This document shows, piece by piece, positions 51,919-60,267 of a stretch of 64,000 bases of DNA (position 1 is its first letter; each line of letters starts with the position of its first letter). The position numbers were made by a program, and so were the translations under genes. The DNA comes from Magnetospira sp. QH-2. Its GTDB lineage: Bacteria; Pseudomonadota; Alphaproteobacteria; Rhodospirillales; Magnetospiraceae. The stretch covers positions 3,484,001 through 3,548,000 of the forward strand of contig NZ_FO538765.1 of assembly GCF_000968135.1 (NCBI RefSeq), read 5' to 3'. The notes beneath the pieces are model-generated. The model had not been told where the DNA came from, did not search any database, and was given only the letters and a program-made list of their open reading frames with translations.

Positions 51919-52836
51919 ATGAAACATTCCTTGATCCATCTGACCCTCGCCGGCTTGCTCGCCGTTTCCGCCGCCGCGACCGCCCCCCATGCCCAGGCTG
52001 CCGACCGACAGGCTGGACCGCCTTCGCGCATTTTGGTGCTGGGCCAGGATGGCGGGCCGGACATGCCGCGCCGGGATTCCGTGCCCTATCGCATTCTCAC
52101 CGAACGGCTGAGCGCCGGTCTCGACCGGGACGGCTACAAGGTGTTCCAGGAAAGCGACCGCAGCCGCGACCGGCGTGATACCGCCAATGTGCGACGCAAC
52201 GCCCAACAGGCCATCGCCGCCGCCCAGCACCTCAAGCGCCCGGCCATGGATATGGCGGTGGTGCTCTCGGTGCGCCCGGAAGTGGTCAAGCGAAAGATCG
52301 ACGGCAAGAAAAAAGCCAAGGTGATGACCGTCCGCCTGACTGGCCAGTTGGTGGATCTGCCCAGTGGTCAGGTCCTTGATACCGTCGCCCTGCGCGCTGT
52401 CTCCGACAGCCGTTTGGAGCGGGATTGCAACAAAGGCTGCAAGACCCGCAAGGCGGTGCGCCTGACCCGTCGCCTGGCCGATGACTTCACCGAAGAAGTG
52501 GCTGCAAGGCTGGCCAAGTCCGTGGCCTGGAAAGACGAGGATGCCAAAGGCTATTCCGTGGTGTTGCAGGATTTCCGGCCCAAGGAACTCAAGCGCATGA
52601 TCCGCACCCTGGACGACTACAGCGACCGATTGGACTACTGGTCCGTGGGGCGCACCGAACGCAGCCGTATCCTGTGGGTGGAGACCGCCGCCAAGCCGCG
52701 TCAGATCAAGCGCGCCATCAACCGGCTGCTGGACAAGTCCGGCCTGGAAGCCCGCGTGATCCGGTCCGACCGGGGCTTCACCATCATCCGCGCCCGTCAT
52801 ACCCGCCTCGCCATCGACCCATGGCGCAAGGGCTAA
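51919..52836 (+). CDS. Exported protein of unknown function, first gene of envelope cluster
   Basis: A 305-residue protein with a signal peptide (LIHLTLAGLLAVSAAATAPHAQA, cleavage near 28). GGGAG stands 8 bases before ATG 51919; GTG 51916 is also possible. Residues 35-185 look like an alpha/beta domain (RILVLGQDGG, MAVVLSVRPEVVKRK, VRLTGQLVDLPSGQVLD). Two Cys (CNKGC) follow near 172-176. The C-terminal part (about 205-290) has a short repeated unit seen as FRPKELKRMIRTL and AKPRQIKRAINRLL, suggesting two related domains. No family recognised. It is preceded by the shared 29-bp motif, and the next gene begins 13 bp after its stop. Confidence 0.7.
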   Translation: MKHSLIHLTLAGLLAVSAAATAPHAQAADRQAGPPSRILVLGQDGGPDMPRRDSVPYRILTERLSAGLDRDGYKVFQESDRSRDRRDTANVRRNAQQAIAAAQHLKRPAMDMAVVLSVRPEVVKRKIDGKKKAKVMTVRLTGQLVDLPSGQVLDTVALRAVSDSRLERDCNKGCKTRKAVRLTRRLADDFTEEVAARLAKSVAWKDEDAKGYSVVLQDFRPKELKRMIRTLDDYSDRLDYWSVGRTERSRILWVETAAKPRQIKRAINRLLDKSGLEARVIRSDRGFTIIRARHTRLAIDPWRKG

Positions 52837-52849
52837 AGGAGCTTCGGTC

Positions 52850-53278
52850 ATGATCCACGGCACTCCCAACAATGCCATGGCGGAAATCGCCCTGGCCCTG
52901 GCCATGGGCTTCTTCTCCATCATGGTGTTGACCCTGGTCTCCATGGGCGGCGGGCTGGTGGCTTCCGCCGATCTCCCCCTGGCCGATAGCGGCGCCGCCC
53001 TGGGCAAGACCCAGACGGACTCCGCGCAACAGGCCAGCGGCCCCGCCGTTCCCCGGGATTCCGTGGTGATCTACCACAAGGACCAGTTTTATGACGGCGG
53101 CCTGAAACCCCTTGATCCGGCCAGTCTGGCCGGACGTGAGCGGGTGGTGCTGGCCGTCGATCCCGACCTGCCCATGGCCCGGGCTTTGAAGGCCCGGGAC
53201 CAGATTCCCGTCGCATCGCTCACCATGGCACCGCTGGATGACCGCTGGCGCCAAGCTCTAAAGGAGAAGCAGCCATGA
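52850..53278 (+). CDS. Small single-helix inner-membrane protein of envelope cluster
   Basis: A 142-residue protein with a cytoplasmic stub of 10 residues, one hydrophobic helix (MAEIALALAMGFFSIMVLTL, about 10-29), and a periplasmic part of about 110 residues. The topology resembles MotB/ExbD-type stator partners, but the membrane Asp of those families is not obvious (Glu12 is the only acid in the helix). AAAGGAG precedes the ATG. The stop overlaps the lytic transglycosylase start by ATGA. Confidence 0.65.
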   Translation: MIHGTPNNAMAEIALALAMGFFSIMVLTLVSMGGGLVASADLPLADSGAALGKTQTDSAQQASGPAVPRDSVVIYHKDQFYDGGLKPLDPASLAGRERVVLAVDPDLPMARALKARDQIPVASLTMAPLDDRWRQALKEKQP

Positions 53279-54081
53279 CCCCCACCTGGATCCGCAACAG
53301 TCTGTTGCTTTTCGCCCTCATCGGTTTCTGGCCGGGATCGGCCCAGGCCATCGTCACTCCCGACCGGGCCGAGGTTAAACGCATGATCATCCAAGAAGCC
53401 GCCCGGACCCGCGTACCGGTGGCTCTGGCCCTGGCCCTGGCCAAGGTGGAATCCGATTTCAATCCCAAGGCGCGCAGCAAGGCCGGCGCCCGGGGCGTCA
53501 TGCAGATCATGCCCAAGACGGCCAAAGGCGAGTTCGACCTCAGCCCCAACCATCTGTGGGACGCCCGGACCAATATCCGCACGGGTCTGCAATTCCTCGA
53601 ACAGCTCTATGATCAATACGGCGGCCAATGGAATCTGGCCCTGTCCCACTACAACGGCGGCACCCTGCCCGGTTACCCCGGCGCGGCACGGGCCCATGAT
53701 TTCAACAAGGGCTATGTGCGCCAGGTTTTGAAGTGGCACGGAGTCTATCTCGAACAGGCGCTGATCTGGCGCGAGGAACAGCCCGTGGCGCGATCCAAGG
53801 CCGATGCCGAGCGCCCCCGCTATCAACTCGAAGACGACTGGTCCGACGAACGTCCGGCCCGCCTGGTGGTGGAACGCTGGCAGCCCCCCTATGAAGAGGA
53901 GTCGGAAGAGCAAGTGGTGGAGATCATCATCGAAGACGATTTTGACTTTGATCGTCCCCCGCCGCCGCCCCGTTTCGAGGCCCGCGACCGTTGGGACGAC
54001 GATAAGGAGCGCCGCTTTCGACGCCCGCCACCGCGCCGGGGAGGACGCCATCACCACCGCCCGCCACGGCATCGGTTCTAG
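53275..54081 (+). CDS. Periplasmic lytic transglycosylase (SLT domain)
   Basis: A 268-residue protein with a signal peptide (about 1-25, ending SAQA) and an SLT goose-lysozyme-like domain (about 35-150). The catalytic Glu59 is in AKVESDFNPKARS, followed by GARGVMQIMPKTA and ALSHYNGG. It cleaves peptidoglycan to make a 1,6-anhydro end. The C-terminal 110 residues are acidic and then Pro- and Arg-rich. In the cluster it may open the wall for a trans-envelope complex, as in secretion and conjugation systems. ATGA overlap with the preceding gene. Confidence 0.9.
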   Translation: MTPTWIRNSLLLFALIGFWPGSAQAIVTPDRAEVKRMIIQEAARTRVPVALALALAKVESDFNPKARSKAGARGVMQIMPKTAKGEFDLSPNHLWDARTNIRTGLQFLEQLYDQYGGQWNLALSHYNGGTLPGYPGAARAHDFNKGYVRQVLKWHGVYLEQALIWREEQPVARSKADAERPRYQLEDDWSDERPARLVVERWQPPYEEESEEQVVEIIIEDDFDFDRPPPPPRFEARDRWDDDKERRFRRPPPRRGGRHHHRPPRHRF

Positions 54082-54090
54082 GACATTTGC

Positions 54091-55605
54091 ATGACCCTCC
54101 CAAGGCTCATAGAATTCATCGGACAAAGGCCGACGAAGGCAGGGGGAACCGTGGACGAAGCAACCGACAGGCTGTTGCGGGCGGGGGGCGAAAGCCCGCT
54201 GATCGAGGATTTCCGCGCCGTTGCCGAATCCACGACCCCTGCCGGTCGTCTGCGCCATGCGCCCCGTCCGACCCTGGATTGGCTGTCCCGCTTTGTGGTC
54301 GGACAGGCCGGGGGCCCGCATAAGGATGCGCCGCTCTATGAACTCTGCCATCTGGTGCTGGCCCTGGGCGGAGACGGCGGCCGCCGGGCTCAAGTGCTGT
54401 TGGACCCCGATGGCGTGACCGCGAGTCGCTCCCGCGCCAGCTTTGCCGATCACCCAGGCGCCGATGAAGACGGGGTGACAGTCGAGGGTGACGAAGGCCC
54501 CTTTACCATCCGTTTCGGGCGCATGCCGATCCTGGCCGCCCTATACGAGTTTCTCTGCGGCATGGAGGGCTACGGCTTCTATCCCCAGCTGGAAGAGATT
54601 CTCGCCGGGATCACCGGTCCGGCCGATGTGCGCCCCGCCGCCAACCAGCTGTCCAGCCATCTGCGGCAATATCGAAAGAAGAATCTGCCCTCGGCCCGCA
54701 GCGAAGGAAAATTCACCACCATCTACGGATTTCTGCGCGACCGAAGCCCGGAAAACAGGCTTTCCATCGACGACTCCGCGATTTTGGACTTCTGGTGCCT
54801 CCATTGCCAAGGCAAGGAATTCAGAGGATATCGCGCCGTGTTTGATCAGTTCACCCGTTTCATGGAGTCATTGGAAGAGGCCGGCGCCCGCCGCGCCGTC
54901 GACGAGGCCGCGCCCTTGGGCACCGACCGCGAGGCCGGGGAGTTGGATCCCGCCGACACGGATCAGTCCGATCCCGGTGGGCCTGGTTGGACGTCCCCCC
55001 TGGCCGCCTTCGACCAACCGCCCCTGAACGAAATCAAGTTTCTCAAGGGCAGCAGCGAACGCAAGCCCATGGAAGCCCTGATGGATCATGGGCCCCATGC
55101 CCTGCACCTGCCGCTCGCCTTTCTGCGCTACGAGGTTTTCGGACAGGTACAGGCGGGCATCACCAATGATCTACAAGTTGGGCGCGGTGCCGAGGCCGTG
55201 GCCAGGCGCATCACCTGCGACGAGGCCGAATCCTATGGCGCCAGAATGGCGACCGTCGAAAAGCTCGCCGCCCACGTGGACCAACTGCAAAAGGCCGCCC
55301 TGCACGTTCTCGCCTCCGCCCCCTCTCCCGCCATACCCGCCAACGATGAAAAAATCGTCCCCTTGGAGATGGCGGCGCGGGCATACAAGACCCTGACCCG
55401 CAAGGGCTTCACCGCAGCCCCCGACGACGACAGCCGGGCCACGTTCCGTCAGGCCGCCCCGGCCCTGGTGGCGGTCGGGACCCTGCTGCGCGGCTACCTG
55501 AGCGCATTGACCCAATTGGACGGTCACGGTCTGGACCGCCATTTCCAAACCGACCGCGAGACCTTCAGCGAGCGCTTCCGGGCGCTGTACGGAGACCCCC
55601 AATGA
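54091..55605 (+). CDS. Large cytoplasmic protein of unknown function in envelope cluster
   Basis: A 504-residue protein without signal peptide or membrane segment. ATG 54091 has a weak site; GTG 54151 (20 codons in) has AGGGGG 5 bases upstream and is an alternative start. Visible stretches are APLYELCHLVLALGGDGGRRAQVLL, FGRMPILAALYEFLCGMEGYGFYP and a central acidic linker (about 275-310) separating two mainly helical halves. No catalytic motif is seen. Its stop overlaps the next start by ATGA. Together with the next two genes it forms a tightly coupled trio. Confidence 0.75.
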   Translation: MTLPRLIEFIGQRPTKAGGTVDEATDRLLRAGGESPLIEDFRAVAESTTPAGRLRHAPRPTLDWLSRFVVGQAGGPHKDAPLYELCHLVLALGGDGGRRAQVLLDPDGVTASRSRASFADHPGADEDGVTVEGDEGPFTIRFGRMPILAALYEFLCGMEGYGFYPQLEEILAGITGPADVRPAANQLSSHLRQYRKKNLPSARSEGKFTTIYGFLRDRSPENRLSIDDSAILDFWCLHCQGKEFRGYRAVFDQFTRFMESLEEAGARRAVDEAAPLGTDREAGELDPADTDQSDPGGPGWTSPLAAFDQPPLNEIKFLKGSSERKPMEALMDHGPHALHLPLAFLRYEVFGQVQAGITNDLQVGRGAEAVARRITCDEAESYGARMATVEKLAAHVDQLQKAALHVLASAPSPAIPANDEKIVPLEMAARAYKTLTRKGFTAAPDDDSRATFRQAAPALVAVGTLLRGYLSALTQLDGHGLDRHFQTDRETFSERFRALYGDPQ

Positions 55606-56147
55606 TCAGCTACCAAACCACCCCCGACCTCATCGCCCGCGCGACCACCTGGTTCCAGGACCGGGAGGCAGCCGACGAGCTCCTGGCGCGGGCCCGGGAA
55701 CAATCCACCGCGCGGCCATCACCGGCGCGGCTTCAGGCCTATGCCACCGGACGACTTCCCTGGCCGCAGGACGATCTGGAACGGGCACTGGGCAGCCATC
55801 TGCCCTTGCGTCGAGCCTATATGATCATGGTCAAGGCAGCCTCTTCCCACCATCTGCCCCGCGCCCGCGCCGCCAGCAGCGACACCCTGCCCACCCGCGA
55901 GGGGGATCGGGTCCGCCTCAGCCTTCGGGAATCCCGCGCCGAGCCGGATCAGCTGTTCCTGATCGTCGAGATCAGCGACCGGGTGCCCGAGGGTCCCTCC
56001 ACCCTGATCATCCTCGATAGCGAGGACAACTCGACGCAAGTGGCTTTGCCCGAACCACGCAACGGCGTGGCCCAGGTCATTCTCGACCGCGCTTCGGAGG
56101 CCGTCCGCCTGCTCGCCGACCCACGCAGCGAGGCCTTTATCCGGTGA
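55602..56147 (+). CDS. Small protein of unknown function with an anti-sigma-like N-terminus
   Basis: A 181-residue soluble protein. Residues 30-75 (LQAYATGRLPWPQDDLERALGSHLPLRRAYMIM) resemble the helical part of anti-sigma domains that lack zinc ligands. Residues 95-170 are beta-rich (VRLSLRESRAEPDQLFLIVEISDRV; TLIILDSED). The resemblance is weak and no sigma gene is nearby. Overlaps on both sides (ATGA upstream, GTGA downstream) imply fixed stoichiometry with its neighbours. Confidence 0.65.
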   Translation: MISYQTTPDLIARATTWFQDREAADELLARAREQSTARPSPARLQAYATGRLPWPQDDLERALGSHLPLRRAYMIMVKAASSHHLPRARAASSDTLPTREGDRVRLSLRESRAEPDQLFLIVEISDRVPEGPSTLIILDSEDNSTQVALPEPRNGVAQVILDRASEAVRLLADPRSEAFIR

Positions 56148-57262
56148 GTAAATACGCCGTCTTCGCCGCCACCACCGACGGGCCGGTGCGCATCGAGCGC
56201 ATCACCGCCGAACCGGCGCCGCAATCGATGATCTGTCTGGGGCGCACCTCCGAGGTGCTTTCCATCAGCGGCGGCTATGACGACTTCGTCCGTCCGGGCA
56301 GCGGCGTCATTCTGCGCGAATTCGGTCCCGATGAGGAAGACGCCTTCCGCCTTGATATCTCCGGCCCCATCTCGTCGGGGCGTTCTTGGCAATTGGCCGT
56401 CTTTGCCGCCCATGCGCTGCGCGCCGCCGAGAACGCCGAACTGGCACCGGTGGAACAGGCCGATCGGGTCCTGTGGCTGACCGGCACGGTGGATTATGAC
56501 CTAAATGTCGGCCCGGTGGATCATGTGCCGCAAAAAATCGAGGCCAGCCGTACCTTGTTCGCGGCCTGGGCCGAGAGAGACATTCCGGTGATTGCCGCCT
56601 GCGCAGGGGCAGAGGATGCCGAAGCCCTGCGCCGAGCCGGTCTTCCAGGACAGGTGGAGGTCGTGGCATTGACCACCACCACCGACCTGCTCGCCCGTCT
56701 GCCCCTGGGCCCCACGGATCTGCGCAAAGCCAAGGAGACGAAGACCGTCACGCGGTCTCGGCGGCCATTTCCCTGGGGCTTTGTCCTGGGTAGTTTGGTG
56801 GTGGCCGGGGCCCTGGCCTTCCTCTGGCACAAGCCGTCCATCGAAACGGATCCGGGTCTCCCGGACACGACCCCGGCGGCGGCCATCCAATTGACCAGCC
56901 CACGCGGCGAAAATCCCACCTATCATTTCGGCGAGAAGCTGGATCTAAAGTTAACCCTGGGCCGCGATGCCTGGGTGAACTGTTTCTATCATCAAGCCGA
57001 TGGCAGCACCCTGCGCATTCTGCCCAACAGCCGTTTCCCCGAGGCCCATTTGACCGGCGGACGATCCTATGACCTGCCCGGCGGCAACCTGTTTCCGTTC
57101 GAGCTGGAAGTGGCCGCCCCGGCGGGCGAGGAGAAAATCACCTGCTATGCCGCCGATCGCAAAATCGATTCGGATCTGTCCGACGGCCTAGATAATCAGC
57201 TACAAGGCCTGGCCGGAACGCAAATCCATGCCGCAACATTGAGTCTTTCGGTACGCCCCTAA
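56144..57262 (+). CDS. Lon-like (S16) domain, membrane helix and DUF4384 fusion
   Basis: A 372-residue protein read from GTG 56144 (GTGA overlap). Residues 1-190 resemble a Lon protease catalytic fold: ISGPISSGRSWQLAVFAAHAL (Ser81 at the Lon Ser position) and LTGTVDYDLNVGPVDHVPQKIEASR, then DIPVIAACAGAEDAEALRR. The Lon dyad Lys aligns with Pro129; Lys131 is two residues later, so activity is doubtful. A membrane helix follows (about 211-228), then a DUF4384 domain (about 245-350; DAWVNCFYHQADGSTLRILPNSRF). DUF4384 is often attached to caspase domains, linking this gene to the caspase at 48.7 kb. Topology: Lon-like domain in the cytoplasm, DUF4384 in the periplasm. Confidence 0.7.
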   Translation: MSKYAVFAATTDGPVRIERITAEPAPQSMICLGRTSEVLSISGGYDDFVRPGSGVILREFGPDEEDAFRLDISGPISSGRSWQLAVFAAHALRAAENAELAPVEQADRVLWLTGTVDYDLNVGPVDHVPQKIEASRTLFAAWAERDIPVIAACAGAEDAEALRRAGLPGQVEVVALTTTTDLLARLPLGPTDLRKAKETKTVTRSRRPFPWGFVLGSLVVAGALAFLWHKPSIETDPGLPDTTPAAAIQLTSPRGENPTYHFGEKLDLKLTLGRDAWVNCFYHQADGSTLRILPNSRFPEAHLTGGRSYDLPGGNLFPFELEVAAPAGEEKITCYAADRKIDSDLSDGLDNQLQGLAGTQIHAATLSLSVRP

Positions 57263-57267
57263 AAAAA

Positions 57268-57296
57268 CCGCCTCTCACCCCTCCATAGCCTCGGCA
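57268..57296 (+). promoter_or_regulatory. Shared 29-bp upstream motif, copy B
   Basis: Same motif as 51853-51881, in the same orientation, 25 bp before the ATG of the lipoprotein gene at 57321. It starts 6 bp after the preceding stop, in the longest gap inside the gene run, so it likely marks a second transcription start in the cluster. Confidence 0.55.
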
Positions 57297-57320
57297 GGTT
57301 ATCAAACAGAGGGTGAGACC

Positions 57321-57890
57321 ATGTCACAATCAGCAATCCGTCCCCGCCGTCCCGCCGCTTTGGCCCTGGTTGCCATCCTGGGCGCCGTGGGCCTTTCCGC
57401 CTGTGTTACCCAGCCCCCCGCCATGGATGCCGGGATCGGCTTCCGCGAGGCCCGCTTCGCCGAAGTTACCGCCATGCGCGACTATCGCAAATGTCGCGAC
57501 GACGCCCTGACCCTGGACCGACAAGGCAGGGAAACCGGCGATGCGGCCAAGTATCTGGCCAGCGCCAAGCTGCTGGAAACCTGTGAATCCGATCTGGGCC
57601 CCGAAGCCGCCGGCATTGCCCGCGACGAACGCCTACAGGCCTATGCCCTGAGCATACAGAATTTCCTCAAGGGTGGTGATCTGACCAGCGCGCGAAGCAA
57701 TCTGCAACGGCTGTCCCAGGCCCATCCCGGCGTGGACCTGTATTACCCCGATGGCTCGTCTTTCGTGGATACCATGGAAGTGCTGCTGGGCCTGCGCCCG
57801 GATCACGCCGTGGCCCGTTTCTCCGACGCCAACGTCAATCGTGACCTGAAGGGCGAAATGCGCCGGGTCCAGTATTGGCAGAGCCACTAA
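57321..57890 (+). CDS. Lipoprotein of unknown function in envelope cluster
   Basis: A 189-residue protein with a lipoprotein signal (lipobox LSAC, Cys at 28). The mature part has helical stretches rich in Arg and Glu (RFAEVTAMRDYRKCRDDALTLDRQGRETGDAAKYLASAKLLETCESDL in outline, residues 45-92) that look TPR-like, with two more Cys. GAGGGTGAG precedes the ATG. Preceded by motif copy B and followed 15 bp later by the coiled-coil gene. Confidence 0.75.
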   Translation: MSQSAIRPRRPAALALVAILGAVGLSACVTQPPAMDAGIGFREARFAEVTAMRDYRKCRDDALTLDRQGRETGDAAKYLASAKLLETCESDLGPEAAGIARDERLQAYALSIQNFLKGGDLTSARSNLQRLSQAHPGVDLYYPDGSSFVDTMEVLLGLRPDHAVARFSDANVNRDLKGEMRRVQYWQSH

Positions 57891-57905
57891 ACCAAGGAGG
57901 CCGTC

Positions 57906-58775
57906 ATGAACCGCTCCCCCAAATCCCTGTTGGCGGCCCTGATGTTGGGCACCGCCTTGACCCTGACCGCCGCGCCGGTGCTGGCCAACCCCAGTTGGCA
58001 TCCGCAGTCCTCGGAACGGCTGATCAAGCTGCCGCCAAGCTATCTGCAAAAATCGCTGGATAATGATTTCGCCCGCTCCGCCTTGGGTCAGGCCCTGACC
58101 ACCACCGAACAGGATCTGTCGTTGAAAACCGGCACCCTGGGTGATCTGCAACGGGCCATCGACACCGCCGAAGGCGAGGTGCGCCTGGATCTGCGTCACC
58201 AGTTCCTGGCCGAAAAGCGGGAATACCTGAACCTGATTTCCGAGCGCAACGAGATGCGTCGCAAGCACCTGAAGGTCAAGCGCAAGCTGTTCGACCGCAT
58301 GATGGACAAGTTGGCCGAGGAGGCCGACGATCCTTCCGGGACCCGCCAGCAGTTGATTGCTCAGCAGCAGGCCGCCCGCAAGCGGTTCCAAACCTCCATG
58401 GACGTGGTCGATCAGCGGATCTTCGAGACCAGCATGGCCACCGAGAGCAAGTATGCCTCGCAATATTCCCAAAACATGCAGGCCATGGAAAAACTGCTCG
58501 CCCGCATCAAGCATCACGACATGAACCAAATGGCCGAGGATGACGATGGTCAGCCGCTGACCCGCAAGGAACACCTGCGGCGCATGGCCTCCGACATTCA
58601 GACCGAACTGGCCATGCTCGACCAGGAAGAGACCATGATCGGCTATATGGCCAAGCTGGTCGCCCTGGATGCCATGGCCCTGACCGAAGACGGCCTGGAC
58701 GCCGAGCTGGCCGATTCCGACGTGGCCACCGTCGCCTCGCCGGTCACCAATCTCAACTTCTTCCTCGACAACTGA
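57906..58775 (+). CDS. Periplasmic coiled-coil protein of envelope cluster
   Basis: A 289-residue protein with a signal peptide (ALMLGTALTLTAAPVLA, cleavage near 27) and a long charged helical region (about 60-255) with heptad character (RREYLNL, RRKHLKVKRKLFDRMMDKLAEEADD). No catalytic motif. It could span the periplasm or form a ring, as do adaptor proteins of trans-envelope machines; this is inference. AAGGAGG precedes the ATG. Confidence 0.7.
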   Translation: MNRSPKSLLAALMLGTALTLTAAPVLANPSWHPQSSERLIKLPPSYLQKSLDNDFARSALGQALTTTEQDLSLKTGTLGDLQRAIDTAEGEVRLDLRHQFLAEKREYLNLISERNEMRRKHLKVKRKLFDRMMDKLAEEADDPSGTRQQLIAQQQAARKRFQTSMDVVDQRIFETSMATESKYASQYSQNMQAMEKLLARIKHHDMNQMAEDDDGQPLTRKEHLRRMASDIQTELAMLDQEETMIGYMAKLVALDAMALTEDGLDAELADSDVATVASPVTNLNFFLDN

Positions 58776-58792
58776 AGCCCCGGAGAAAACCC

Positions 58793-59182
58793 ATGACCCG
58801 CAAACTTCTGCTCACCTCCGCCATTGCCCTTGGACTCCTGGCCTCAACCGCCACTGCCTGGGCCGATACTCTGGAAACCCTTGAACGGGAACGGGCCGTC
58901 ACCGTCGATTTGATGCTCGACCCGGAACTGACCGTGCCCGACCGCATGGGTAAGCTGGCCACTGCCCAGCGCCGCCTGGTGGATCTGGAACGCATGGTCT
59001 TGCGCGACGACAGCCTGCGCGGCAAGAACACCCGTGCCGTGCGCCAAGCGTTCAAGAATTACGACATCACCTTCCTGGCCCATGGCTCGGTGGAAAAGAA
59101 CCGCGCCATGATCGACAACTGGCTCGATCAATTCGGCGTCAGCACCGAGAGCCTGATGGCCGCCAAGGTCGGGAGGCGCTGA
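58793..59182 (+). CDS. Small periplasmic protein of envelope cluster
   Basis: A 129-residue protein with a signal peptide (KLLLTSAIALGLLASTATAWA, cleavage near 24) and a helical mature part (TLETLERERAVTVDLMLDPELTVPDRMGKLATAQRRLVDLERMVL). No family recognised. GGAG lies before the ATG. The next start is 1 bp after its stop. Confidence 0.65.
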   Translation: MTRKLLLTSAIALGLLASTATAWADTLETLERERAVTVDLMLDPELTVPDRMGKLATAQRRLVDLERMVLRDDSLRGKNTRAVRQAFKNYDITFLAHGSVEKNRAMIDNWLDQFGVSTESLMAAKVGRR

Positions 59183-59183
59183 C

Positions 59184-59690
59184 ATGCCAGCCCTCGCCAC
59201 CATCGCAGATAGCGGCTCGCGGGCCCTGTCCGCCCTGATCGGCACGGCGACCATGGGGCTTGCCGTGGCCGTGTGGGTAACCGCCGACGATCCGGACGTG
59301 CTGGCCGAACGCACCGTGGAACTGTTCGGCGGCACCTTCTTGGTGTTGTTGGCCGGACTTTTGTTCCTCAGCCTGTTTGCCTGGGTGCGCATGGGTCAGA
59401 GCCGTTTCGATCCCACCGCCCGCGCCCTGTGGCTGGAGACCGGCCTGCATGGGGCCAGCGGAGTGGCCACCCTGGCCCTGACCTATACCCTGTTCGGGAT
59501 CAGCCTGGGCATCGGCACCCTGGCCGACCAGCCGCTCAATCCGGATACGGTGGGATCCATCATCCAGGACCTGACCCGGCATTTCTCCATGGCCTTTCTG
59601 ACCACCGTGGTCGGCCTGCCCACCTCCGCCCTGTTGCGGGCATTGCTGCTCATCACCGAAAAGCGTCTCGACGCCAAGGAGGCCCTATGA
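59184..59690 (+). CDS. MotA/TolQ/ExbB-like proton-channel membrane protein
   Basis: A 168-residue protein with four hydrophobic helices (about 14-33, 47-68, 88-115, 128-155). The last two, GVATLALTYTLFGISLGIG and HFSMAFLTTVVGLPTSALLRALLLI, follow the pattern of the final pair in MotA/TolQ/ExbB proteins, where a small-residue-rich helix and a Thr-containing helix line a proton path. It lacks the large cytoplasmic domains of MotA. GGGAGG precedes the ATG, and the stop overlaps the next start by ATGA. It would energise a partner protein; the two Pro-rich proteins next door are the obvious candidates. Confidence 0.65.
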   Translation: MPALATIADSGSRALSALIGTATMGLAVAVWVTADDPDVLAERTVELFGGTFLVLLAGLLFLSLFAWVRMGQSRFDPTARALWLETGLHGASGVATLALTYTLFGISLGIGTLADQPLNPDTVGSIIQDLTRHFSMAFLTTVVGLPTSALLRALLLITEKRLDAKEAL

Positions 59691-60262
59691 AGTTCCTTCT
59701 GTTCAATGTTGTTGTTGGCGGTGCCCTGGTCTATCTGATGGCCTTTGGCGGCCCCACCGGCATGCCGCTGCCCCGTGAGCTGTTTCCCGATCGGCCCGAA
59801 AAGGTCGCCATTGAGCAACCGGCCCCCGAGCCGGTCCGGCAAAGGATCGCCCGGCCGGTGGCCGAACCCGTGATCGAGCCGACTCCCGTTATGGAGCCCG
59901 TTGCCAAACCGATCGCCCAACCCCAACCCGTTTCCCAACCCGTTCCCCAACCCGTTCCCATGCCCGATCCCCAGCCTATTCCCCAGGCCTTACCACAGGC
60001 CTTACCCCAGGCAGTGCCCCAGAAGCTCGCCGAACCGGTGGTCGAACCCGCCCACCAACCGGCTATTGCACCGCCGCCGCTGCCGGAGCCGGTCAGTGTG
60101 GCTCGGCTTGATCCGAAACCGGCGCCCATGGGGGAATCCCCCGGCATCTTCGACGCGCCGGAACCGGAAACACCGAAGATTTCGGCCCGTGAACGACGCC
60201 GGTCCCTTCAAGACCTGGTGGCCGACATGGAACGGCTCTATGTCGACAAGATGGCGAGGTAA
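59687..60262 (+). CDS. Pro-rich single-helix membrane protein (TonB/TolA-like topology)
   Basis: A 191-residue protein starting at ATG 59687 (ATGA overlap). A short N-terminal helix (FLLFNVVVGGALVYLMAFGG, residues 3-22) is followed by about 135 residues rich in Pro, Val, Glu and Gln (repeats of PVPQP, PQALPQ), a rigid periplasmic spacer like that of TonB, then a short helical charged end (ARERRRSLQDLVADMERLYVDKM). No TonB C-terminal fold is visible. The gene lies in a longer open frame that begins at 59273 inside the previous gene, but the overlap and site support 59687. Confidence 0.7.
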   Translation: MKFLLFNVVVGGALVYLMAFGGPTGMPLPRELFPDRPEKVAIEQPAPEPVRQRIARPVAEPVIEPTPVMEPVAKPIAQPQPVSQPVPQPVPMPDPQPIPQALPQALPQAVPQKLAEPVVEPAHQPAIAPPPLPEPVSVARLDPKPAPMGESPGIFDAPEPETPKISARERRRSLQDLVADMERLYVDKMAR

Positions 60263-60267
60263 CGGCC

